11,054 nt of DNA, taken from the NCBI GenBank assembly GCA_004297315.1, contig SCTU01000272.1, forward strand, positions 1 to 11,054. The letters are read 5' to 3'. The DNA comes from Dehalococcoidia bacterium. GTDB taxonomy: Bacteria; Chloroflexota; Dehalococcoidia; UBA2979. A model generated the notes under the pieces. That model saw nothing but the letters and a program-made list of their open reading frames with translations. It was not told where the DNA came from and searched no databases. This document shows, in pieces, positions 1-6,236 of this stretch (positions are counted from its first letter, which is position 1; the number at the start of each line of letters is the position of its first letter). A program made the position numbers and the translations under genes.

Positions 1-66
1 CCGCGGACGGCGTCCGGAAAACTCCAGCGTCACCTCGTGCGAGACCGGCTGGCTGCGGGAGGCTGA
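1..66 (+). CDS. AMP-dependent acyl-CoA synthetase, C-terminal end (partial)
   Basis: Frame 1 reads PRTASGKLQRHLVRDRLAAGG and then TGA at 64-66. The P-R-T-x-S-G-K-x-x-R string is the hallmark of the mobile C-terminal domain of acyl-CoA synthetases and other ANL-superfamily AMP-forming ligases. The Lys of SGK (codon 19-21) is the residue that contacts the acyl-adenylate during the first half-reaction. Only about 21 residues are inside the window, so the substrate cannot be guessed. The gene ends 6 bp before the stop of the convergent gene at 73-687. The motif is short but very characteristic. Confidence 0.75.
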   Translation, partial: PRTASGKLQRHLVRDRLAAGG

Positions 67-72
67 GCGAGA

Positions 73-687
73 TCAGACGGTGGGCGCGGGCGTTCCGGTG
101 ATCGCGCGCCATGCTTGCGCCAGCAACATGCGCGCGAAGGCGGCCCCTGGGCAGTGGTTGCGCACCGCGCGGCCCTCGAACGTCCCGTAGTACCGCGTGA
201 AGACGTCCCGCCCGTCGTCCAGTTCGACGAACGCCTCGCGATAGGCGTCGACCTCGCCCGGCTCGGGCTCATAGACCTCGCCGCAGCGGGGGTCGCTCCA
301 GAGGATCACGTCGAGGATGGCGCGGACCGAGTCGATCCCGGCGCGCACCTCGGCCAGCCGCAGGTCGGGCACGCCGTGCCCTTCGCCGGCCTGCGCGAGC
401 GCCGCGTGCATCGCGGCATGCCACGCGCCCGTGCGCGGCTCACCGGGCGTCGATGCCATCGCGCGTTCGGTGTTCGCGACCGCCGTTGCCTCATCGAAGA
501 GGTCCGGGATGAGCCTGAGCAGGTCGTGCAGGCCAGCGGCAAACCCCGGCTCGAATTTGGAGATCAGCGCCTCCTCCTCGTCAGCGCGGACGAGACGCCG
601 CGGCTCCTCGACGCCGCGCTCCTCGCGCAGCCAGTCGAGGAGCGTGCGTTCAAAGCCGTCGGACTCGCCATCGCGAATTCCATTCAT
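73..687 (-). CDS. Conserved-looking hypothetical protein, 204 aa
   Basis: I do not recognise this protein family. The chosen start is the ATG at 685-687 (MNGIRDGESDGF). The frame stays open upstream to 870, but that part would overlap the start of the PHP gene and has low-complexity composition. The protein is acidic and predicted soluble, with an amphipathic, probably helical first half (LLDWLREE, LHDLLRLIPDLFDEA) and no signal peptide or membrane segment. Features that could be functional are an aromatic/acidic centre (ILWSDPRCGEVYEPEPGEVDAY) and a C-terminal RNHCPGAAFARMLLAQAW with a Cys and a His. It is convergent with the acyl-CoA synthetase tail and divergent from the PHP-hot-dog gene, with which it shares a 141-bp intergenic region. 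No clear Shine-Dalgarno is visible before the ATG. Confidence 0.7.
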   Translation of the reverse strand: MNGIRDGESDGFERTLLDWLREERGVEEPRRLVRADEEEALISKFEPGFAAGLHDLLRLIPDLFDEATAVANTERAMASTPGEPRTGAWHAAMHAALAQAGEGHGVPDLRLAEVRAGIDSVRAILDVILWSDPRCGEVYEPEPGEVDAYREAFVELDDGRDVFTRYYGTFEGRAVRNHCPGAAFARMLLAQAWRAITGTPAPTV

Positions 688-734
688 GATGGGAGTATCC
701 GCGCCGGACAGCCTCGTGTCCCCTATCACGCACG

Positions 735-764
735 TTGACAGGCGGCTGACCGTAAGCCGAGAAT
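735..764 (+). promoter_or_regulatory. Candidate sigma70-type promoter of the PHP-hot-dog operon
   Basis: A perfect TTGACA (735-740) is followed after 18 bp by GAGAAT (759-764), which matches 4 of 6 positions of the -10 consensus. Transcription would start near 771, giving a leader of roughly 58 nt before the ATG at 829. The site sits in the divergent intergenic region between the hypothetical gene and the PHP gene. The -35 is convincing, the -10 is weak. Confidence 0.4.
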
Positions 765-828
765 CGGGACATCCGCTCGACCGTTGCGTCGCCTGCACTC
801 GGGCGGCACTGGCGGGCAGGGAGGTCTC

Positions 829-2052
829 ATGGCGAGCGACGCACAAACCTACCTCGACCTTCACGTGCACTCGTCGGAAGGTTCCGACGACGCGGGCGCG
901 ACGGTTGAAGGCTATCTCCGCTGGGTGGAGTCACGCCGCAAGCTCGGCTTCCGCGTGGACGGGTTCGTCCTCACGGAGCACCGGCGGTACGACCAGAGCC
1001 GCGACTACTCCGAGCTCGCCGCCAAGTACAACGCCGTCGTGCTGCGTGGCGTCGAGGTGGAGACGGAGATCGGGCATGTGCTGGTCTACGGCGTCACGCC
1101 CGAGTTCCTGAAGCGCTTCGACCTCAGCGACATCTCGCTGCCGTACGCGGAGGTGTTCCGCGTGGCCTGGGAGACCGGCGGGATCGCGGTCGGCGCGCAC
1201 GCCGGGCGGCCGCGGATCGGCGTCGTGGAGCACTTCAACGAACGTCAGGTCGACCTCGCCGGCATCAAGGTGCTGGAGACGCTCAACGGCGGCAGTAACG
1301 ACTACGAGAACGCCCGGGCGCACGACCTGGCCCGACAGCACAGCCTCCGCGAGATCGGCGCGAGCGACGGACATTTCGTCTCCGGCCTTGCGCGCTGCCT
1401 CACGCGGTTCGACTACCCAATCCGGACCATCGAGGACCTCGTGGCGGTGCTGCGCGACCCGACGAGCAGTTTCGTCCCGCTGCGGATCGAGGAGACGGTG
1501 GAAGGTGCGGAGATTCCGCCCCGGCCCGGCCTCGAGGAACTGGCCGCGCTGCTTCCACACACCAGCGGGCAGGGCAACCTGGGCGGCGACGCGATCGAGT
1601 ACGACCGCTCCGTCATCGGCCGCGAGGTGCACGGCGGGCGGCTCGTGGTCACGGCCGAGTCGATCCGGGAGTACTGCGAGGCGCTCGAGGAGACGAACCC
1701 GCTTTACCTCGATCCGGAGTTCGCGAAAAAGGGGTCGTACGGCGGGATCATCGCCCCTCCGGGCCTGCTCCAGACGGCCGAACTCGGCCCGGCGCCGGAC
1801 CCGAAGGTGAAGTTCGGCAACCTCGGCTTCCACGCCGGCTCGCGGCAGGAGTATTTCCTCCCGGTCCGCCCCGGCGACGTGCTGGAGGGGTACGTCTCCA
1901 TCAAGGAGGTCTACGAAAAGACCGGCCGTTCCGGCCGGATGGTCTTCGTCGTTCGCCAGGCACGATTCGAGAACCAGCACGGCGAGACCGTCGCCCTGCT
2001 CCAGAACTCTCACGTCCAGCGCGAATTGCAGGCCGGAGGCTCGAATGACTGA
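829..2052 (+). CDS. PHP-domain phosphoesterase fused to a MaoC-like hot-dog domain, 407 aa
   Basis: The start is the ATG at 829, which has a strong GGGAGG Shine-Dalgarno just upstream; the frame extends to 784 but without a better site. Residues 8-220 are a PHP domain with the metal-binding set visible: H12-x-H14, D20, T49-E50-H51, E76, H83, H124 (GAHAGRP) and D180-x-H182 (SDGH). PHP proteins are metal-dependent phosphoesterases. After a Pro/Gly-rich linker (about 225-255), residues 256-400 form a hot-dog domain of the MaoC/FAS1-dehydratase N-terminal type, with TNPLYLDPEFAKKGSYGG followed by IIAPPGL. In hydratase-2 enzymes the loop is DxNPxH; here it is ETNPLY, so the His is Tyr, as in non-catalytic halves of two-subunit dehydratases. 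The stop overlaps the next start by 8 bp (2045-2052), implying translational coupling with the partner hot-dog subunit. The fusion is within one uninterrupted frame. Function of the combination is unknown; a CoA-thioester or nucleotide/phosphate substrate is an inference. Confidence 0.85.
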   Translation: MASDAQTYLDLHVHSSEGSDDAGATVEGYLRWVESRRKLGFRVDGFVLTEHRRYDQSRDYSELAAKYNAVVLRGVEVETEIGHVLVYGVTPEFLKRFDLSDISLPYAEVFRVAWETGGIAVGAHAGRPRIGVVEHFNERQVDLAGIKVLETLNGGSNDYENARAHDLARQHSLREIGASDGHFVSGLARCLTRFDYPIRTIEDLVAVLRDPTSSFVPLRIEETVEGAEIPPRPGLEELAALLPHTSGQGNLGGDAIEYDRSVIGREVHGGRLVVTAESIREYCEALEETNPLYLDPEFAKKGSYGGIIAPPGLLQTAELGPAPDPKVKFGNLGFHAGSRQEYFLPVRPGDVLEGYVSIKEVYEKTGRSGRMVFVVRQARFENQHGETVALLQNSHVQRELQAGGSND

Positions 2053-2524
2053 AGCCGTCTCCAGCTTCACCCAGCGGTACATCGAGGACATCGCAATCGG
2101 CGACGAGGCCGTCGTCCTCCAGCGGCCGACGACCGAGCACGTGATCTCGTTCCTCAACAACGGGCACAGCGGCCGTCCCGCCAACGCCATGAACGGCCGG
2201 TTCACCGACCCGGAGGTGGCGAAGGCGCAGGGGTTCCCGAAGCCGATTGTCCCGGGCGTGATGTCGGCTGCCATGCTCACGCGCGTCGTGACGGACTGGA
2301 TGGGGCCGATGGGCCGCATCGTCAGCCTGGACGTCTCGTTCCGCCGCCCGGTCATGCACGACGACCAGTTGCGTTGCGTCGCTCTGGTCACGGACATCAT
2401 CGGCGACGAGGAGTCCGAGGCAAGTAGCCCGGGCCTGGTGAGCCTCGACGTCACCCTCGAGAACGACCGCGGGGAGAAGCCGCTTCAGGCAGCGGCTGTC
2501 GTCGAACTGCCGCACCGGATCTAG
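2045..2524 (+). CDS. MaoC-like hot-dog protein, partner subunit, 159 aa
   Basis: Length and layout fit a single hot-dog domain of the MaoC dehydratase family: N-terminal strands (YIEDIAIGDEAVV, 12-24), the central helix and loop (FTDPEVAKAQGFPKPIVPGVM, 53-73) and the C-terminal sheet (IVSLDVSFRRPVMHDDQLRCVALV). Classical members carry D-x-N-P-x-H before the DPE segment. Alignment on FTDPE places A48, N50, G51 and F53 at these positions, so both catalytic residues (Asp and His) are replaced, and the loop before it (NNGHSGRPANAM) is unusual. H41 could serve instead, but this is speculation. The ATG overlaps the end of the PHP-hot-dog gene (ATGACTGA), so the two products are probably made together and form a heterodimer, as in two-subunit (HadAB-type) dehydratases. 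The gene converges on the selenoprotein gene with an 11-bp gap. Confidence 0.85.
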   Translation: MTEAVSSFTQRYIEDIAIGDEAVVLQRPTTEHVISFLNNGHSGRPANAMNGRFTDPEVAKAQGFPKPIVPGVMSAAMLTRVVTDWMGPMGRIVSLDVSFRRPVMHDDQLRCVALVTDIIGDEESEASSPGLVSLDVTLENDRGEKPLQAAAVVELPHRI

Positions 2525-2535
2525 CGCGGCCCGGC

Positions 2536-3228
2536 TCAGGCCCGCGACGGCTCCGGCGGTTGGGGCAGCGGCGTCTCACGTCGTCGCGCACCCAGTTGCT
2601 CGAGCACGCGCACGAACGTCGGGTACTCGTGCGCCCCGACGACCGCGTATTTGTCGTCGAAGATGAACGTCGGGATCGCCGTCACGCCGATCGCGTACGA
2701 GTGCTCGATCCCCTCGTCCACCTGTGCACGGAGGGCGCCCGATTCGAGGTCAGCACGGAGCGCTGCGCCGTCCAGACCGGTCGCCGTCGCCTCGCGGGCC
2801 AAGACGTCGAGGTCCATCAGGCTTTCGTGGTCGGTGAAGTGCGCGCGGAAGAGCCGCCGGTGGTACTCGATCACCTGCTCGGTGTCGCCGTGCTGGCCCA
2901 CCCACTCGCCGGCCTCGAGCGCGCGGTGAGTATGAGGTTGGAACGTCCGCCCGCGGGCGAACTTGACGCCCAGGGCCTCCCCCCGCAATTCCATCGCGGA
3001 CGGCGGCGTGTCGGGGGTCGTCGTCGGCGTGCGGACGCGTCCCTCGGGGGGGATGGACGGGTCGAGGAAGAACGGCGCCCACTCCAGCGTCACGTCCCAC
3101 TCGCGGTACACACGTTCGACCTCGACGAGGCCGACATAGCACCACGGTCAGATGTAGTCGGAGACCACCACGATGGAGACCGGCTCGCGCCGTGCCTCGA
3201 TGGCGTCGGAGGCGGGGTCGTTCGTCAT
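2536..3228 (-). CDS. Predicted selenoprotein: DsbA/FrnE-like thioredoxin-fold oxidoreductase with a U-P-W-C active site, 230 aa
   Basis: Read from the ATG at 3226-3228, the protein begins MTNDPASDAIEARREPV, then SIVVVSDYI, then an in-frame TGA (3148-3150), then PWCYVGLVEVERVYREWDV. DsbA/FrnE-family proteins have precisely D-x-x-C-P-W-C-Y-x-G here, so the TGA occupies the first, nucleophilic Cys (residue 27), with the second Cys at C30. The rest is a typical FrnE-like body: helical insertion (ALEAGEWVGQ, EYHRRLFRAHFTD, DLDVLAREA), then the cis-Pro loop TAIPTF (P186) and the last strand and helix (YAVVGAHEYPTFVRVLEQLG). The coding frame is intact on both sides of the TGA, with no frameshift, and a SECIS-like hairpin follows it. 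A start at the GTG of 3111 would give 191 residues lacking the first strand and the active site, so that start is almost certainly an artefact. Family members act in thiol-disulfide exchange; Sec would raise nucleophilicity. There is no signal peptide, so it is probably cytoplasmic. The alternative is a nonsense mutation of TGC/TGT or a sequencing error. No selA, selB, selC or selD lies in the window. Confidence 0.8.
3116..3134 (-). promoter_or_regulatory. SECIS-like hairpin downstream of the UGA
   Basis: In the minus-strand mRNA, nucleotides 14-21 after the UGA (UCGGCCUC) pair with 25-32 (GAGGUCGA), forming an 8-bp stem with one G-U wobble that closes a GUC loop at 22-24. A bulged, wobble-containing extension (GCUAUG side with CGUGUG side) could lengthen it. 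Known bacterial SECIS elements have an apical loop starting with G (or with G among its first two bases) some 16-37 nt after the UGA; E. coli fdhF has its GGUCU loop at about 19-23. Geometry and loop match that rule. The stem is GC-rich in a GC-rich gene, so chance pairing is not excluded. Confidence 0.6.
3148..3150 (-). other. In-frame UGA, predicted selenocysteine codon (Sec27)
   Basis: On the minus strand TGA lies between ATC (Ile26) and CCG (Pro28), giving I-U-P-W-C. It is exactly 13 codons upstream of the GTG at 3111 and in the same frame. Position in the family motif, intact flanking frame and downstream hairpin all favour recoding over termination. Confidence 0.75.
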
Positions 3229-3287
3229 GCCGCCAGTGTATGCCCGCAGCGCGTCCTAGGATTGCCCTGCGATGAAGGAGTCCGTTT

Positions 3288-3776
3288 ATGAGCCAGATGC
3301 CTGCGCCGGTCGCCGTGGTCGAAGGCCCGGGAGTCCACATGCGGTTCCTGGAGCCGCACGGACACCTCGGCTCCACCTTCGGCGATGACCCATTCGGGCG
3401 GTTTGCCGAGAAGTTCGCCCGCGCGTTCGGGACGCCGAAGTTCCTCGCCGCGCAGACCGGACTGGTCCTCGTCTGGCTCGTCCTGAACGCTGCCGCCGTG
3501 GTGCATTTCGACCCCTACCCGTTCATTCTCCTCAACCTCGCGTTCTCCACGCAGGCGGCGTACGCCGCGCCGATGATCCTGCTTGCCCAGACCCGCCAGT
3601 CCGAGCGCGACCGCCACTGGACGGAGGCCGACGCCCGCCACCGCGAAGACATTTCCGCCGCCATCCTGGGCCTCCTGAATCAGAACACTGAACTGACACG
3701 GGAGGTGCACGACCTCACGAAGCAGATCGAGACGCTGACCCGCGAGGTCCACGGCCGCATCGTGACGAAGGGGTAG
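3288..3776 (+). CDS. DUF1003 family membrane protein, 162 aa
   Basis: The start ATG at 3288 has AAGGAG at 3275-3280, seven bases upstream. An N-terminal soluble stretch (1-55) is followed by two hydrophobic helices: about 56-73 (TGLVLVWLVLNAAAVV) and 80-102 (FILLNLAFSTQAAYAAPMIL). The FDPYPFILLNLAFSTQAAY core and the LAQTRQSERDR that follows are diagnostic of DUF1003. Residues 118-160 (ISAAILGLLNQNTELTREVHDLTKQIETLTREV) form a heptad-like coiled coil, so the protein probably oligomerises at the membrane with a cytosolic tail. Biochemical role of DUF1003 is not established. It is divergent from the selenoprotein gene (59 bp apart), so the two may share regulatory DNA. Confidence 0.88.
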   Translation: MSQMPAPVAVVEGPGVHMRFLEPHGHLGSTFGDDPFGRFAEKFARAFGTPKFLAAQTGLVLVWLVLNAAAVVHFDPYPFILLNLAFSTQAAYAAPMILLAQTRQSERDRHWTEADARHREDISAAILGLLNQNTELTREVHDLTKQIETLTREVHGRIVTKG

Positions 3777-3792
3777 CCGTAGGCGACGCCCC

Positions 3793-3798
3793 TATACT
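3793..3798 (+). promoter_or_regulatory. Possible -10 element before the crotonase gene
   Basis: TATACT matches the -10 consensus at 5 of 6 positions and stands out in GC-rich DNA between the DUF1003 and crotonase genes. It would place transcription start near 3805, about 30 nt before the ATG. No good -35 at 16-18 bp spacing is visible, so this is tentative. Confidence 0.3.
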
Positions 3799-3833
3799 CC
3801 GCGCGCACCTGAAAGACAGCGAAGGGGAGATTG

Positions 3834-4727
3834 ATGGCCGGCATCGAGTACGAAAACCTGCTCGTCGACCGCATCGGTAAGGACGGCCGGATCGCGCGGG
3901 TCACCCTCAACCGTCCGGAGAAGATGAACGCCCTTTCGCAGGAACTGCTCTACGAGTTTCGTGACGCTCTGGAGCGTCTGGAGGCGGACGACAGTGCGCG
4001 CGTGATCGTCGTCCGCGGTGCCGGGCGCACCTTCAGCGCCGGCTACGACCTCACCCCGGCCCAGAACACTGGCGCGGACGCCGTCGCGCGGCAGTTCCGC
4101 ACGACGGACGAGCAGGGCCGCAGGCTCTGGCAGGGCGTGCGGGGCGGGATGCAGCGCATCACGAATATCCACATGTACTTCTGGAACATCCAGAAGGTGA
4201 CCATCGCACAGGTGCACGGCTACGCGATCGCAGGCGGCTGCGAACTCTCGATGATGGCCGACCTGGTGGTGGCCGCGGACGACGCGAAGTTTGGCCACCC
4301 CGGCCTCCGCTTTGCGGGCACGCGGACGTCGATGATCCTCCCGCTGCTGATCCCGATGCGAAAGGCGAAGGAGCTGTTCTACACGGGTGACAACATCAGC
4401 GCGGTCGAAGCCGCCCAGATCGGCCTCATCAACCGCGCCGTCCCGATCGACCGCTTGGACGACGAGGTGCTGGCTATGGCGGAACGCATCGCCATCCTCC
4501 CCGCGGACCACCTGGCGATGCTGAAGGTCCACATGAACCGCTTCCACGAAAACATGGGCATCTACTCCTCCGTCCACTCGAGTACCGACCTCGACGCGGC
4601 CGGCGGCTTCACCAGTCAGGCCTACCAGTGGGCGGACAAGATGCGCTCCGGCGGCCTGAAGGAAGCCCTTGCCTGGCGCGATGGCCCCTACCAGGACTAC
4701 CGCTCCGACCCGGACCGGCCGCGGTAG
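3834..4727 (+). CDS. Enoyl-CoA hydratase/isomerase (crotonase) family protein, 297 aa
   Basis: The start is the ATG at 3834, preceded by AAGGGGAG; a TTG one codon earlier is less likely. The crotonase fold is clear: VTLNRPEKMNAL (23-34), the first oxyanion-hole segment FSAGYD (67-72), and the second, GYAIAGGCELSMMADLVVAA (129-148). These two loops bind the acyl-CoA thioester carbonyl. Mitochondrial enoyl-CoA hydratase uses two Glu; the first is present as E137 (GGCE), but the second, in the FGQPE motif, is replaced by Gly (FGHPG, G157). Therefore simple hydration is doubtful and another crotonase reaction (isomerase, hydrolase, decarboxylase or C-C cleavage) is possible. The C-terminus is longer than usual, rich in Trp/Tyr (QWADKMRSGGLKEALAWRDG), a region that in the family packs on a neighbouring subunit. 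Its stop (4725-4727) is in the same frame as the ABC gene that follows. Confidence 0.9.
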   Translation: MAGIEYENLLVDRIGKDGRIARVTLNRPEKMNALSQELLYEFRDALERLEADDSARVIVVRGAGRTFSAGYDLTPAQNTGADAVARQFRTTDEQGRRLWQGVRGGMQRITNIHMYFWNIQKVTIAQVHGYAIAGGCELSMMADLVVAADDAKFGHPGLRFAGTRTSMILPLLIPMRKAKELFYTGDNISAVEAAQIGLINRAVPIDRLDDEVLAMAERIAILPADHLAMLKVHMNRFHENMGIYSSVHSSTDLDAAGGFTSQAYQWADKMRSGGLKEALAWRDGPYQDYRSDPDRPR

Positions 4728-4793
4728 TCGAGACCCGAGCGGCATCCGAGGCGGACGACACTGGAGCAATCACCGGCAATTGCCGTCAGGGGT

Positions 4794-5480
4794 TTGCGAG
4801 TCTCGCGCGGAGGCCGAGTCGTGCTGCCCGGCCTCGACGTCGAGGTTGCCCGCGGGACGGTGACCGGCCTGCTCGGCCCGAGCGGCTGCGGGAAGAGCAC
4901 GCTGATGCGCGCCATCGTCGGCGTCCAGATCGTCGACGGCGGAACAGTCGAGGTGCTCGGGATGCCGGCGGGGACGCCGGCGCTGCGCGGGGGCGTGGGC
5001 TACGTCACGCAGGCGCCCTCGGTCTATGCCGACCTCACGGTGCGGGAGAACCTTGCCTATTTCGCGCGGATCCTCGACGCGGGACGCGACCGCGTCGAGG
5101 CGGTCATCGAGACGGTGGGACTAAAGGCCAACGCAAGACGTGTGGTCGGCCAGTTGTCCGGAGGCGAGCGAGCGCGAGTCTCGCTGGCGACGGCGCTGAT
5201 CAACGAGCCGCCGGTGCTGGTGCTCGACGAGCCGACGGTGGGCCTCGACCCCGTGTTGCGCCGCGACCTCTGGGACGCCTTTCACCGCCTTGCCGATGAC
5301 GGCGTCACGCTGCTCGTCTCCAGCCACGTGATGGACGAGGCGGAGCGCTGCGACTCCCTGATCCTGATGCGCGACGGTGCGATCCTCGCGGCCGACACAC
5401 CGGCCGCGCTGCTGGGACGGACGGGCGCGCGAGACATCGAGGGCGCGTTCCTGAACCTCGTCTCCGAGGCCGCGCGATGA
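4794..5480 (+). CDS. ABC transporter ATP-binding protein, at least 228 aa
   Basis: All nucleotide-binding motifs are present: Walker A GPSGCGKST (28-36), Q-loop VTQAPSVYADLTVREN, signature LSGGERARVSLA, Walker B VLVLDEPTVGLDP and the switch histidine in SSHVMDEAE. The type resembles ATPases of ABC-2 exporters (drug, lipid or polysaccharide efflux). The first standard start in frame is the TTG at 4794. It would, however, remove part of the first beta strand: codons upstream read SPAIAVRGLRVSRGG, the normal N-terminus of the family, and the frame is open back to the crotonase stop. A CTG at 4761 with GAGG nine bases before it would restore the strand. It overlaps the permease gene by 4 bp (ATGA, 5477-5480), so the two are coupled and form one transporter. 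Confidence 0.9.
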   Translation: MRVSRGGRVVLPGLDVEVARGTVTGLLGPSGCGKSTLMRAIVGVQIVDGGTVEVLGMPAGTPALRGGVGYVTQAPSVYADLTVRENLAYFARILDAGRDRVEAVIETVGLKANARRVVGQLSGGERARVSLATALINEPPVLVLDEPTVGLDPVLRRDLWDAFHRLADDGVTLLVSSHVMDEAERCDSLILMRDGAILAADTPAALLGRTGARDIEGAFLNLVSEAAR

Positions 5481-6214
5481 GCCTTCGATGCACCCTGGCG
5501 ACCGCGGCGCGCGTGCTCCGCCAACTCCGGCGCGACCGGCGCACCGTCGCGATGCTGCTGCTGGTCCCCGTGGGGTTGATGGCGCTGATGAGCGGCGTCT
5601 TCGCCGGCGTCGGCGGCGCCTTCCAGCGCGTCGGAGTGCCCTTGTTGGGTGTCTTTCCGATGACCTCGATGTTCATCGTCACCGCGGTGACGATGCAGCG
5701 GGAGCGCAGCAGCGGCACGCTGGAGCGGCTGATGGCGATGCCGATCGGCAAGTTCGACCTCGTGCTGGGCTACGCGCTCGCCTTTGGGCTGCTCGCCCTC
5801 GTCCAGGCGGTGATCACCTCGGTGGTGTCGTTCACGCTGCTGGACCTGCGGGTGGACGGGCCCACATGGGGGATCGTACTGATCGCCGGACTGGACGCCG
5901 TGCTTGGCACTGCCTTCGGGCTGCTGGTGAGCGCCTTCGCGCGTACGGAGTTCCAGGCGGTGCAATTCTTGCCGTTGTTCCTGCTGCCGCAGGTATTCCT
6001 CAGTGGCCTGATGGCGCCGCGCGAGCGGATGCCGGGGGCACTCCAGGCGGCGTCGGACGTCCTGCCCCTCACCTACGCGTACGACGCGCTCCGCTCACTG
6101 ACCGTCAGCGGCGCTCTGACGTCCACGCTCGTCCGTGACGTCACGATCCTCGTCGTGACGACAGTCACCGCCCTCGTCCTGGGGGCCGTGACGTTGCGGC
6201 GGCGCACGGGATAG
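5477..6214 (+). CDS. ABC-2 type transporter permease, 245 aa
   Basis: About six membrane helices can be seen: roughly 24-45, 53-73, 95-121, 131-154, 162-180 and 222-241. The cytosolic loop RERSSGTLERLMAMPI (75-90) and the segment LSGLMAPRERMP followed by LPLTYAYDALR (175-206) are typical of ABC-2 (DrrB/NodJ-like) permeases; the first is the coupling region that contacts the ATPase. The start overlaps the ATPase stop in ATGA. With one ATPase and one permease, a homodimer of each would make the full exporter. Substrate cannot be inferred. The gene converges on the serine hydrolase gene with a 22-bp gap. Confidence 0.9.
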   Translation: MSLRCTLATAARVLRQLRRDRRTVAMLLLVPVGLMALMSGVFAGVGGAFQRVGVPLLGVFPMTSMFIVTAVTMQRERSSGTLERLMAMPIGKFDLVLGYALAFGLLALVQAVITSVVSFTLLDLRVDGPTWGIVLIAGLDAVLGTAFGLLVSAFARTEFQAVQFLPLFLLPQVFLSGLMAPRERMPGALQAASDVLPLTYAYDALRSLTVSGALTSTLVRDVTILVVTTVTALVLGAVTLRRRTG

Positions 6215-6236
6215 TGGAGCCCGGGGCGGCGCGCGC

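Noticed and set aside
115..738. 207-residue open frame on the plus strand
   Set aside because: It is antisense to the gene at 73-687, with low-complexity Arg/Asp-rich sequence and no ribosome-binding site.
931..2454. 507-residue open frame on the minus strand
   Set aside because: It is antisense to the PHP-hot-dog and MaoC genes, whose motifs are clear. Long antisense frames are expected in such GC-rich DNA, and the translation shows no domain.
3148..3150. The TGA as an ordinary stop with a separate gene starting at the GTG of 3111
   Set aside because: The truncated product would lack the first beta strand and the entire active site, while the upstream 26 codons continue the same fold and end exactly at the catalytic Cys position. 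A disabling mutation stays possible but explains the precise position and the hairpin less well.
3235..3240. TACACT on the minus strand as the -10 of a leaderless selenoprotein transcript
   Set aside because: There is no -35 at suitable spacing, and 4 of 6 matches is too weak to list as a feature.
5282..5965. Minus-strand open frame rich in His/Gln/Arg
   Set aside because: It lies opposite the ABC ATPase and permease genes. Its composition is a reverse-frame artefact.
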